This document shows positions 1 to 5,902 of a stretch of 35,080 bases of DNA, one piece after another. Made by a program: the position numbers and the translations under genes. Positions within the stretch are counted from its first letter, which is position 1; each line of letters begins with the position of its first letter. Origin of the DNA: a virus. The DNA lies in IMG/VR virus record IMGVR_UViG_3300045910_000122, positions 1 to 35,080 of that record. One strand, given 5' to 3'. The notes beneath the pieces are model-generated. The model ran no database searches, was not told the DNA's origin, and was given only the letters and a program-made list of their open reading frames with translations.

Positions 1-479
1 TCATAAGGCCACGCGTTGCGAACGTCGTCTATGTGCAGCGAGGCGCCGGGGGTTAGTTCGGCGTCTGCGGCCTGCCATTTGCGGGGTTTCGTCTGGAGTC
101 GGCAGACCTTCTCCGAAAACCCGTCACGTTCGGCCTTCTCATATGCGGCGTTCCCGTAGACCTTCCCGCTGTCGGCTGTCCAGGGTGCATTCCCGTCGAT
201 TCCCCAATCCCGGATGTAGTGACCGGGGGCGGGGTACACGTTGCGGGGGTTCTCTCCGTGGGTTTCGTCGCCCATCCGGGCGGCGATCCGGCGGAGGGTG
301 ACGGTGCCGGGGGTCCGTTTCACAACCTCGAAATATTCGGTGTTGGTCTGGTCGTATCCCCACGACGTGTGGTAGAGGTCGCCGGGTTGGGGGTCCGCGG
401 CGATCGCCTTTTCGGTGCGGGGGAGCCCGGGAAGCGGGATTGCTTCATGTCGGCCTCGTTTGATCGTGTCCAGGCTCAT
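1..479 (-). CDS. Conserved phage protein, 'SWGYDQTN' type, cut by left edge
   Basis: The first 158 residues of a leftward gene that runs off the window. The start ATG overlaps the stop of the upstream 28-aa membrane peptide by 4 nt (ATGA), so the two are probably translationally coupled. The hallmark is YHTSWGYDQTN followed by EYFEVVKRT (about residues 37-55), then a basic strand TVTLRRI. I recall this motif from unassigned proteins of many actinophages and plasmids, where no biochemical role is established. No catalytic motif, signal peptide or membrane segment is visible. It belongs to a separate transcription unit beyond the 563-1018 gap. Sure about being a gene; function unknown. Confidence 0.75.
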   Translation of the reverse strand, partial: MSLDTIKRGRHEAIPLPGLPRTEKAIAADPQPGDLYHTSWGYDQTNTEYFEVVKRTPGTVTLRRIAARMGDETHGENPRNVYPAPGHYIRDWGIDGNAPWTADSGKVYGNAAYEKAERDGFSEKVCRLQTKPRKWQAADAELTPGASLHIDDVRNAWPY

Positions 480-562
480 ATTTGGCCGGCCAGGGTCAGG
501 ACCAGGGCCGCTATCGCGAGGGCGAAGAGGGCCGGGGCTACGAGTAGGGCTGTGCCTCTCAT
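476..562 (-). CDS. 28-aa single-span membrane peptide
   Basis: A tiny gene beginning MRGTALLVAPALFALAIAAL and ending TLAGQI: almost entirely one hydrophobic helix after a single Arg. It has a textbook ribosome site (AGGAGG, 5 nt before ATG) and its TGA overlaps the ATG of the next gene, which together argue that it is translated. It is the first gene after the promoter at 623-652. Several other genes of this type (27-32 aa, one helix) occur in the window. Function unknown; it could be a host-membrane effector or simply a translation-coupling leader. Confidence 0.55.
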   Translation of the reverse strand: MRGTALLVAPALFALAIAALVLTLAGQI

Positions 563-622
563 TTGTGCCTCCTAAAGCACTCCGCCGGTATGACTCGGCG
601 GGTCGGTATTTCCGACGGGGCC

Positions 623-652
623 ATTATGGGCATGGAACCCGACGGTTTACAA
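623..652 (-). promoter_or_regulatory. Putative leftward promoter
   Basis: On the minus strand TTGTAA (652-647), an 18-nt spacer and CATAAT (628-623). The -10 box is one base from TATAAT. It lies about 60 nt upstream of the AGGAGG and ATG of the 28-aa membrane peptide and is the only good candidate for the unit running off the left edge. Confidence 0.4.
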
Positions 653-832
653 GACCCTTTTTTCGATTTCTTTTGCGGGCCTTATATGAGGTCACGCGAG
701 GACCGGCCGGGGGTTTCCGCCCGTTCTGCAACGTCATCGAACGTCAGAGCCCTACTTGACATAACGAATGGGCGGGCAGGTAACCGGGAGGGTTGGCCCT
801 ATATGAAGTACCCCCCGTAGCCACCCCTCCCT

Positions 833-870
833 CAAAAGGGCTCCCGTAACCCCCAATCGGGGCAGGGGAG
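833..870 (-). terminator. Possible terminator of the early operon
   Basis: Hairpin with outer arms CTCCC/GGGAG (841-845 with 866-870) and inner arms CCCC/GGGG around AATC. Reading leftward it is followed by CCCTTTT, a short T run (834-837). It lies about 150 nt downstream of the last early gene. The weak T run keeps confidence low. Confidence 0.35.
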
Positions 871-1018
871 AGAATGCTCGAGGCGGCTACGGCAGGGTTG
901 GGGGGGTGGGGTCATACACGACCGACCCGACCGGGATCCTCCGAAGAGGGGTCTAGGAATGGGTTGCGGCCGTACCCACCCCCCCAAGATTTAAAAACTA
1001 GCGGCCTTCGGATTGAAC

Positions 1019-1252
1019 CTAACCCGCCTTGATCTGGTGACGTTCCGGCAGCCCGAGGTCGACCAGTTGGCGGGCTCGGACCCAAAGGCAGGAGGGGCTG
1101 TGGTTGATGGTGTGGGCGGAGGACAGGTCCCACGCTCCGCAGAACAGGCACTCGTCGTCTAATCCTTCGTGGGAGTGTGTGATCGGGTCGACCCCGGCCA
1201 ACTCTTTGACCACGGCTTCAAGGTCCTCTCGGCGGATCCTGGTGGCTCTCAT
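1019..1252 (-). CDS. Small Cys/His protein, last gene of early operon
   Basis: 77 aa starting MRATRIRREDLEAVVKELAG. An N-terminal helical segment is followed by ECLFCGAW, then His residues and SCLWVRARQL, a CxxC...H...C arrangement that probably binds zinc. Similar small C-x2-C...H...C-W-x-RA proteins are frequent in actinophage early regions, without known function. It is the last member of the leftward chain and the only one with a clear gap (about 30 nt) from its upstream neighbour. That gap contains a possible 8-codon reading frame from a GTG that is part of a duplicated element. Confidence 0.65.
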   Translation of the reverse strand: MRATRIRREDLEAVVKELAGVDPITHSHEGLDDECLFCGAWDLSSAHTINHSPSCLWVRARQLVDLGLPERHQIKAG

Positions 1253-1281
1253 GCGCTGCTAGGCCCCTTCTATGACGGTTC

Positions 1282-1530
1282 TCACCCGGACACCCCAACC
1301 GGGTTCAGTTCGCAATCTTGCTTCGCCAAATGAAGGGCTACCCCTCTCCAACAGATGCCGTGTTCAGGGCCAGACGACCCATGCGCGTAGCACCAGAAGG
1401 CAGCGGTGACAGATTGGAGTTCGCAGGGTTCTCGCCGTTCGATCCCGGTAGCGCACCAGATTTCACCGTTTGGGATCAGGCTCGCATTGCGACCATGACG
1501 GAGACAACGCCACTCGTTGCGATAACTCAT
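1282..1530 (-). CDS. Small Cys-rich early protein
   Basis: 82 aa starting MSYRNEWRCLRHGRNASL. Six Cys and several His are spread through it (RCLRHG, IWCATG, PCELQS, FWCYAHG, GICWRG, DCELN), suggesting metal binding or disulfides, but I recognise no named family. The start overlaps the previous stop (ATGA) and is preceded by the strong cassette AAGGAGGACACCAAAAC, which recurs upstream of other genes here. The C-terminus GVSG plus the following bases is duplicated at the end of the gene at 1864-2106. Function unknown. Confidence 0.65.
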   Translation of the reverse strand: MSYRNEWRCLRHGRNASLIPNGEIWCATGIERREPCELQSVTAAFWCYAHGSSGPEHGICWRGVALHLAKQDCELNPVGVSG

Positions 1531-1820
1531 GTTTTGGTGTCCTCCTTGTGAGCAGCCTCCAACATTCGTGAATAAATGCAGGACCGGCCACAGTTAGAGT
1601 CGGAGTGGGTCTGCTGGTCGTGGACGAGGAGCATGTGTCGAACATGGGCAGCCTGGGCCTGGACCAGTTCCGCCTCCGAATAGGATGGATGCATGGTCGC
1701 CGGGTGTAAGGCGCTCTTGGCCCATCCACAAACGCAGGTGAGATCCCACCCGTCGAACCGAGCAGACTTGTAGGCGAGGCGGTGTTCGGTGAAGGCGACT
1801 TTGAGTCCTGGCGCGCTCAT
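1527..1820 (-). CDS. Small early protein with Cys/His motif
   Basis: 97 aa starting MSAPGLKVAFTEHRLAY. It contains LTCVCGWAK followed by HPATMHP and AHVRHMLLVH, a CxC...H...H set compatible with a zinc site. The start was chosen because AAAGGAA lies upstream and because the ATG overlaps the stop of a 16-codon frame. The last residues LEAAHKEDTKT are encoded by the ribosome-binding cassette of the next gene and recur at the ends of three other small genes nearby. No family recognised. Confidence 0.65.
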   Translation of the reverse strand: MSAPGLKVAFTEHRLAYKSARFDGWDLTCVCGWAKSALHPATMHPSYSEAELVQAQAAHVRHMLLVHDQQTHSDSNCGRSCIYSRMLEAAHKEDTKT

Positions 1821-1867
1821 TCGGGGGTTTCCTTTCCGAAGTCCACCAGGTCTATGACGGTTCTCAC
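1817..1867 (-). CDS. Possible 16-aa micro-ORF
   Basis: GTG-initiated frame encoding MRTVIDLVDFGKETPE. Its GTGA overlaps the stop of the 80-aa gene and its TGA overlaps the ATG of the 97-aa gene, so it closes the only hole in the overlap chain. Its first codons lie in a 32-bp element repeated at 1269-1300 with two differences. It may serve as a coupling leader rather than a functional protein. Confidence 0.35.
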   Translation of the reverse strand: MRTVIDLVDFGKETPE

Positions 1868-2106
1868 CCTGACACCCCATCCCTAACTAGAGACAACACC
1901 CGAGATGAATAGATGCCGGGTTTGGGGTCGATCAGATCCGCGGCTGAATACCACTCCAAGTTTCCGAACAGGGCAGTGGCGTTTTCGTCTATGCCCGCCA
2001 TAACAGTCTTGGCGACTTCCCAGGGGGCGGCGTGTCCTCGTAGCGGCAGGAGGATGCGGATTTCGATTCGCTTCTCGTCGTTGGGGAAATACGGGTCGTC
2101 GCTCAT
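1864..2106 (-). CDS. Hypothetical small early protein
   Basis: 80 aa starting MSDDPYFPNDEKRIEIRILL. The predicted pattern is a beta strand (RIEIRILLPL), a helix (PWEVAKTVMAGIDENATALF) and a second strand region with EWYSAADLI; no cysteines and no catalytic motif. ATGA overlap with the upstream gene, and the same AAGGAGGACACCAAAAC start cassette as the gene at 1282-1530. Its end (GVSG) shares the duplicated 32-bp element. No family recognised. Confidence 0.65.
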   Translation of the reverse strand: MSDDPYFPNDEKRIEIRILLPLRGHAAPWEVAKTVMAGIDENATALFGNLEWYSAADLIDPKPGIYSSRVLSLVRDGVSG

Positions 2107-2267
2107 GTTTTGGTGTCCTCCTTGTCCCCCACAAATGAAATGATGATCTGATCGTCAGGAGTTGGCTCATGCGGGCCTTCGTGACCGTCAGGCAACATAC
2201 AGGTGTGACCCGGCGTGCCTGTCTCCCACTCCGCATCATCGAAGTCGAACCAACATTTAACTCTCAT
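2103..2267 (-). CDS. 54-aa acidic early protein
   Basis: Starts MRVKCWFDFDDAEWETG and ends GDKEDTKT. Acidic, with a cluster of His residues (GHTCMLPDGHEGPHE) that could bind a metal. Start and stop both overlap neighbours by 4 nt and the start follows AAGGAGGACACCAG, which makes translation likely despite the short length. Its last codons are supplied by the start cassette of the next gene. Function unknown. Confidence 0.6.
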   Translation of the reverse strand: MRVKCWFDFDDAEWETGTPGHTCMLPDGHEGPHEPTPDDQIIISFVGDKEDTKT

Positions 2268-2404
2268 CTGGTGTCCTCCTTGTGGGCAGCCCGGTAGTGG
2301 AAGCGGAACCAGCGGGCATCGGTGAACTCACGGCCACAGGCAGGGCATTCCAACCAGCGACCAAAGGGCCACCATCCGTAATGAATAATCGGCGGGGCAA
2401 TCAT
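2264..2404 (-). CDS. 46-aa single C2H2-type zinc-finger protein
   Basis: The protein has a Trp-rich start (HYGWWPFGRWLE) and then CPACGREFTDARWFRFHYRAAH. The spacing is C-x2-C-x12-H-x4-H, within the classical C2H2 range, with an aromatic residue four after the second Cys. It may bind nucleic acid or protein. ATGA overlaps at both ends and a ribosome cassette (AAGGAGGACC) before the ATG support translation. Ends AAHKEDTR, part of the repeated cassette. The zinc-finger call is from spacing alone. Confidence 0.6.
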   Translation of the reverse strand: MIAPPIIHYGWWPFGRWLECPACGREFTDARWFRFHYRAAHKEDTR

Positions 2405-2646
2405 CGGTCCTCCTTGTGGGCAGCCTCCAAAGCAGCACGCGCCATTTGGCGGTCTGCTTCGAGAACGCCATCGTTAGCACTGAACGCAATCTCAACCATC
2501 GCTTTAGCTGCGGCTTCTACTTGCTGTGGAGTGGGGAACTCAGACCAAGCACAAGCAGCGTTTCCGATCAGATCGAGTTGGTCGTCGGTCAGATTGCGCC
2601 AGCCATTAGGTAGCCAGTCCAACGCTTCTTTGAGTTGGTCGCTCAT
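2401..2646 (-). CDS. Hypothetical helical early protein
   Basis: 81 aa starting MSDQLKEALDWLPNGWRNL and ending ALEAAHKEDR. It is predicted almost wholly helical (DDQLDLIGNAACAW; PTPQQVEAAAKAMVEIAF; EADRQMARAALEAA). The segment PTPQQVEAAAKAM...ALEAA resembles a short module seen in other phage proteins of unknown role. ATGA overlaps on both sides. No catalytic motif. Confidence 0.65.
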   Translation of the reverse strand: MSDQLKEALDWLPNGWRNLTDDQLDLIGNAACAWSEFPTPQQVEAAAKAMVEIAFSANDGVLEADRQMARAALEAAHKEDR

Positions 2647-2876
2647 TCGGTGTCTCCTATCCGTACCACCAGATAACGACCAGACTCCACATATCGGTTG
2701 GTCATCCCGAGCGGATCAATTTCTAACTCCACACCCTGGTCGAGTAGGTCGGCGTAAGCCCTAGCCGCCTCCGCTAGCTTCTTCAATGTTCGGGGAGCAG
2801 TAGTGGCGAGTCCGTCCAGTTCACCGAACACGTCGTCGTACCAGGCAAGCGCCAATCGGATTTCAGTAGGGCTCAT
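2643..2876 (-). CDS. Hypothetical early protein
   Basis: 77 aa starting MSPTEIRLALAWYDDVFGEL. Helical first half (LKKLAEAARAYADLLDQG) and a C-terminal strand pair (RYVESGRYLVVRIGDTE). No motif recognised. ATGA overlap with the HNH gene upstream and with the next gene downstream. Confidence 0.65.
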   Translation of the reverse strand: MSPTEIRLALAWYDDVFGELDGLATTAPRTLKKLAEAARAYADLLDQGVELEIDPLGMTNRYVESGRYLVVRIGDTE

Positions 2877-3190
2877 GGGGTTACCCCACCATCCCCGACC
2901 GACGCCACCGTTTTCAACATCAACGCAATCTCACGTTTCACATTCGAGCTGCCGTCCCGACCGTCGAAAATGTCGTGGTGGAACGAGCAGAGGGTCACGC
3001 AGTTCTCGGGGCGGTTCGCATACTTTGAGCCTCCCATGCCGCGATGAACTAGGTGGGCGAGCTGGAGACCACCGTCGATCAAGGCCAGGGACCTCGGCCC
3101 ACTACACCCCGGCCAGACACACCGGTAGTGGTCCCGAATGAAGACCTCTTCACGGAGGGCGTACAACTCCTTCTTGGTGCTCTTAGGCAT
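2873..3190 (-). CDS. HNH endonuclease
   Basis: 105 aa, a single HNH (beta-beta-alpha-metal) domain. Visible are zinc-knuckle Cys residues C24 and C29 (CVWPGC) and C68 (LCSFHH), the catalytic-strand LAHLVHRG (H46, H49), N63 and H71. HNH nucleases cut or nick DNA with a divalent metal. In phages, stand-alone copies beside the terminase assist packaging, while others are homing or host-directed nucleases. Here it sits in the early operon far from any terminase, so a recombination, replication or host-attack role is more likely, by inference. The start overlaps the preceding stop by 8 nt. Confidence 0.85.
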   Translation of the reverse strand: MPKSTKKELYALREEVFIRDHYRCVWPGCSGPRSLALIDGGLQLAHLVHRGMGGSKYANRPENCVTLCSFHHDIFDGRDGSSNVKREIALMLKTVASVGDGGVTP

Positions 3191-3779
3191 CAGCCACCAA
3201 CGAGAGGCCAGGGCCGCTCTCGGACGATTCTGATGCCCTCTCACTCAACGGGAGAGCGCAGAAGCAGCACACTTTCGCATTCACCGGCTGGCGGACGTTC
3301 CGACCCGAGCAGGCGGACCGGCCGCAGCGGGGCCGGGGATCCTTCCCCCCGTCCTCATGGGGGTCCAACATCCGGTCCAACTTCACCCGGGCGCCAACGA
3401 TGACGGCGACGGCAGCACCCAACGCCCCCTCATCCCGTTTCACCGAAGCCGAGTAGCCGGGTCTCGCAATGTGGTCGCCGAGGACGACTATCCCGTCGGA
3501 TTGACCATGCCCCCTCGAGCGTGCGGTCACCGCGATCTGAGAACCTTTCAATGGGTGGGCGCGGTCGGCGAGTTCGGCAAGGTTCTCGAGCAGCCGCCGC
3601 ACATCAGGAAACCGGGCGAGTAGTCCCTCGAAGGGGGAGCCCTGAGTGGATTGGAGGCGGGCGATCTCATGCTGCAAAACGGTCAGGTGGTGGTGGTCGG
3701 TGCATACGGTCTGGCCGGCGCGGGCGGGTCGGGAGCAGCCGTCGAGGACGCAAGTGGCGGTGGGGTTGCGTCTAACCAT
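3183..3779 (-). CDS. Cys/His-rich hypothetical protein
   Basis: 198 aa starting MVRRNPTATCVLDGCSRPAR. An N-terminal CVLDGC...VCTDHHH cluster resembles a small zinc finger common in actinophage early proteins, and a second cysteine group lies near the end (PRCGRSACSGR...VCCFCALPL). The middle is helical (LQHEIARLQ; PDVRRLLENLAELADRA). Two ATGs 6 nt apart are possible starts; the second (3779) is preferred because GAGAGG lies 6 nt ahead of it. It overlaps the 32-aa membrane peptide. A DNA-binding or adaptor role is possible; none is proven. Confidence 0.65.
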   Translation of the reverse strand: MVRRNPTATCVLDGCSRPARAGQTVCTDHHHLTVLQHEIARLQSTQGSPFEGLLARFPDVRRLLENLAELADRAHPLKGSQIAVTARSRGHGQSDGIVVLGDHIARPGYSASVKRDEGALGAAVAVIVGARVKLDRMLDPHEDGGKDPRPRCGRSACSGRNVRQPVNAKVCCFCALPLSERASESSESGPGLSLVADA

Positions 3780-3870
3780 CCTCATCCTCTCGGAAGGGTC
3801 TGGTCGCCCACCATGCGCCGATTAGGAACCCGACGTTGAGTCCGGCCCACGTCCACAGCACCGTTCTCAC
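3772..3870 (-). CDS. 32-aa single-span membrane peptide
   Basis: GTG start; reads MRTVLWTWAGLNVGFLIGAW and ends WATRPFREDEDG. One membrane helix with a charged C-terminal tail. GTGA overlap with the secreted-protein gene upstream and an 8-14 nt overlap with the gene downstream place it firmly in the chain. The start bases GGTGAGAAC match the duplicated micro-ORF element at 1269/1851. Could modulate the membrane or assist the secreted protein; unknown. Confidence 0.5.
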   Translation of the reverse strand: MRTVLWTWAGLNVGFLIGAWWATRPFREDEDG

Positions 3871-4280
3871 CAGGCGCCGAGTCGGAGGCGGATCGCGGGG
3901 TCCCACCATCCCCACAGTTCCTCAAGGTCGACAACCACCGGTGGCAGCTCCCAGGATTCCCCGCCTTCGACGATCGGGGTCCGGTCCAGGGTGACTAGTC
4001 CATCCCCACAGACCGACGCCCCAACGACGTCGGGGGTGAGGTCGACGGAGACGACGCCTTCCATCGTGTCGGTGTCGGGGGATTCGCCGTAGTGGACGAG
4101 GAGGAAGTGGCCTTCGATCGCGGTGCGGATCCCATCGACCACGTTGGTCGGATGCCATAGGGGCGACAGGTAGCCGCCGTCGAGTTCGACCCATTCGACG
4201 TTTGCCTCCACGCAGTCGGATGCGGCGGCGGTGAGGGGGAGGGCGAGGATGATGGTGAGGGCGAGCGCGGCTCGTCTCAT
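3867..4280 (-). CDS. Predicted secreted protein of unknown function
   Basis: 137 aa with a clear Sec signal peptide: MRR, a hydrophobic core ALALTIILALPL, then TAAAS-DC near residues 18-23. A lipobox is not convincing, so export or periplasm/wall localisation is more likely than lipidation. The mature part is acidic and beta-rich (EWVELDGGYL; GHFLLVHYGES; VVSVDLTPDVVG) and ends in a Trp-rich segment (LEELWGWWDP). Two Cys (DCVEA, SVCGDG) could form a disulfide. A phage early gene for an exported protein suggests superinfection exclusion or envelope modification, by inference. Confidence 0.65.
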   Translation of the reverse strand: MRRAALALTIILALPLTAAASDCVEANVEWVELDGGYLSPLWHPTNVVDGIRTAIEGHFLLVHYGESPDTDTMEGVVSVDLTPDVVGASVCGDGLVTLDRTPIVEGGESWELPPVVVDLEELWGWWDPAIRLRLGAW

Positions 4281-4909
4281 TGGGAGGTTCCTTCGGTGAT
4301 GAGTCGGCAGACCGCGGCGGTCTCGTCGAGGGTGGGGATCCCCAGTGCTTCTTGGATCCAGGTCAGTCGGCTGAGGGTCGGGTCTTCCAGTCGGGCCCGC
4401 CAGTCTCCATTCAGCGACAGGGGGGGGTCCGGGTCGAATGTGACGGTGGGGGGTGCCGACCCCACCATGCCGGCCGAGGGACTCGTCGTCGAGGTTTCAA
4501 CCCGCGCAGTACGTGGGCGGCGGGTGACGTCGGTGCCGCCTCTCGCTTTCCGTCGGGCGAGCGACTCTTTCGACAGGATCGCCTTGCAGGGTTTGCAGTA
4601 CTGGTTGCGGCCGTCCTTCTTGGCGGTGTCGATGCCGAAGTCGTCGATCGACTTGGCCAGCCGGCATCGGATGCAGGTCTTGGCGACATTCTCGGTCACA
4701 GGTTCCTCCTCGGGGATCTCGATGTCGGCGGGGTCGTCGTGGGTTCGCATCCCGTCGAGGCGGCGGATCTGAGCGGATGCTGCCTCGCGGGTGGAGGGGT
4801 AACCCCAGGTGGTGAACGCCTTCCCGGCGCTGTTGAAGACGACGGTCGACAGCTGGCGGATCCGTTCGATCTGTTCCATCGACGGCCGTTGAGTGGCGAG
4901 GGTCGTCAC
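4277..4909 (-). CDS. Zinc-ribbon hypothetical protein
   Basis: 210 aa from a GTG whose GTGA overlaps the previous stop; an ATG at 4924 in frame is the alternative. The centre has TCIRCRLAKSIDDFG...NQYCKPCKA, a CxxC-x(n)-CxxC treble-clef or zinc-ribbon unit of the kind common in phage proteins and in the N-terminal part of some HNH proteins, but without HNH catalytic residues. An N-terminal helical domain (MEQIERIRQL) and a low-complexity Thr/Ser linker flank it. Probably nucleic-acid binding; role unknown. Confidence 0.65.
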   Translation of the reverse strand: MTTLATQRPSMEQIERIRQLSTVVFNSAGKAFTTWGYPSTREAASAQIRRLDGMRTHDDPADIEIPEEEPVTENVAKTCIRCRLAKSIDDFGIDTAKKDGRNQYCKPCKAILSKESLARRKARGGTDVTRRPRTARVETSTTSPSAGMVGSAPPTVTFDPDPPLSLNGDWRARLEDPTLSRLTWIQEALGIPTLDETAAVCRLITEGTSQ

Positions 4910-5142
4910 CTTCGGCCCACCCATTCAGGGCAGGGTCCGATCCGATGGTCGCGGCATGGCCGGCCGCAGAGCGTGCAGCGGATCACGCCTAGGCCAGCGA
5001 ACTCCCGGTCTCCGTAGGTGTCGACTGCCCGGGCCCGGAGTTGGGCTTCCACCCGGGACAGACCGCCGATCGGTTCACGCATGCCCGCCGGGCGGGGCCT
5101 GGTTGTGACGAACCTGCCGTGCCGGTCTCGTACTGCGGTCAT
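4906..5142 (-). CDS. Small zinc-binding protein, paralogue of the 8040-8336 gene
   Basis: 78 aa starting MTAVRDRHGRFVTTRPRP. The C-terminal half TYGDREFAGLGVIRCTLCGR followed by PCRDHRIGPCPEWVG matches, nearly position for position, the end of the 98-aa protein at 8040-8336 (TYGD..F.G.GI..C.LC.RP.RDH....PCP..VG). The C-x2-C...H...C pattern probably binds zinc. ATGA overlaps at both ends. Two divergent copies in one operon imply duplication and maintained use. Function unknown. Confidence 0.7.
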   Translation of the reverse strand: MTAVRDRHGRFVTTRPRPAGMREPIGGLSRVEAQLRARAVDTYGDREFAGLGVIRCTLCGRPCRDHRIGPCPEWVGRR

Positions 5143-5399
5143 GCCGGCTCCTCGAGGGGGACCGATGCGAGCTGGTTGAGGATGTCTTGGCGGCGTCCGC
5201 GCCAGAGGATGAAGCAGTAGTGGCAGGGTTCTCGGGTGAGGACGGCCTCGGTTTCGGGGATCTCATCGGCGTGGTCGAGGGCCAGGATCGAGCAGGCTGT
5301 CCAGGTGCCGTGGTGCCACTGGTGGTATCCGCCGGCTCGGTGGTAGGAGCCGCGGGGCCGTCTGGGGCTGACGTAGACCTTTGCGAGTGGTTCGCTCAT
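5139..5399 (-). CDS. Hypothetical early protein next to Fic
   Basis: 86 aa starting MSEPLAKVYVSPRRPRGSYH. Basic and aromatic at the N-terminus (GGYHQWHHGTWTACS), with REPCHYCFILWRGRRQDIL later. The CxxC could pair with the upstream His cluster to bind a metal. It overlaps the end of the Fic gene by ATGA, so it is co-translated with it; an antitoxin or partner role can be imagined but nothing in the sequence shows it. Confidence 0.6.
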   Translation of the reverse strand: MSEPLAKVYVSPRRPRGSYHRAGGYHQWHHGTWTACSILALDHADEIPETEAVLTREPCHYCFILWRGRRQDILNQLASVPLEEPA

Positions 5400-5893
5400 G
5401 CGGGCCTCGGCGGGTATTGGAGGCGTGGTGATCCCCAGAAGTCGGGGGGGAATTCGAGGGTGTGTGGGGTGAGGCTGCCTCGATGCCAGTTCCAGAGGAT
5501 GTTGCCGGTGCGTCCGTTGCCGTCTCGGAACGGGTGGATCTCTTCGAAGCGGAAGTACCAGTCGTCGGAGCTGGTGTGGGGCCAGTCGGCGATGAGGAGG
5601 TCCATCATGGAGGGGACGTCCTGGTGGGGTGGTTTGATCGAGTCGCCGACTCGGACGTTGGTTCCGCGCCAGTTGTCGGCGGTGTTGTGGCGGGGTTCGA
5701 CGATCGCTCCGACCAGCTGGATCGACTGGACGGTGGGCCCTGGGTCTTCGGGGAGGGAGGCGAGGGTCCAGGCGTGGGCCCAGCCTTCGACCATCCATGA
5801 GACAGACCGTTCTCCGGAGCGTTGCTTTTCGCATTCGATCGAAGCCCAGGTGGTCACCGACTTCACCGCGCGGCGCAAACCCAGGCCGATCAC
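5396..5893 (-). CDS. Fic-domain protein, class II-like
   Basis: 165 aa. Core Fic motif HPFRDGNGRTGN at residues 120-131 (consensus HxFx[D/E]GNGRxxR), preceded by the usual target-clamp region WRGTNVRVGDSIKPPHQDVP. An inhibitory-helix motif SWMVEG (S-x3-E-G, residues 32-37) lies N-terminal, as in class II Fic proteins that block their own active site. Fic enzymes move AMP (or other phosphate groups) onto Ser/Thr/Tyr of target proteins. Here the last Arg of the motif, which normally contacts ATP phosphates and the inhibitory Glu, is Asn, so activity or chemistry may differ. The start is GTG with a weak ribosome site, 9 nt after the previous stop. Confidence 0.85.
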   Translation of the reverse strand: MIGLGLRRAVKSVTTWASIECEKQRSGERSVSWMVEGWAHAWTLASLPEDPGPTVQSIQLVGAIVEPRHNTADNWRGTNVRVGDSIKPPHQDVPSMMDLLIADWPHTSSDDWYFRFEEIHPFRDGNGRTGNILWNWHRGSLTPHTLEFPPDFWGSPRLQYPPRPA

Positions 5894-5902
5894 GTCGATC
5901 GC

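Larger units (their letters stand above)
563..1018. other. Structured intergenic region (456 nt)
   Basis: No convincing gene on either strand. It separates the end of the early operon (stop at 1019) from the next leftward unit. It holds a rightward TTGACA box (756-761) inside a 14-mer shared with the capsid-gene promoter, and three nested pairings on one strand: CCGTAGCC (815-822) with GGCTACGG (885-892), a hairpin at 841-870, and a perfect 13-bp pairing of 898-910 with 975-987. The leftward promoter at 623-652 is at its left end. It could be a non-coding RNA, a terminator complex, or a replication or packaging site; the sequence does not decide. Confidence 0.5.

Noticed and set aside
563-820. 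Plus-strand frame of 85 codons in the intergenic gap
   Set aside because: No ribosome site, unlikely composition, and it crosses the leftward promoter.
4280-5017. Long plus-strand open frame of about 245 codons (and similar ones at 5187-5993 and 14446-15033)
   Set aside because: They lie opposite genes with recognised motifs (zinc ribbon, Fic, amidase), have no ribosome site, and their translations are Gly/Arg/Pro-rich as expected for shadows in high-GC DNA.
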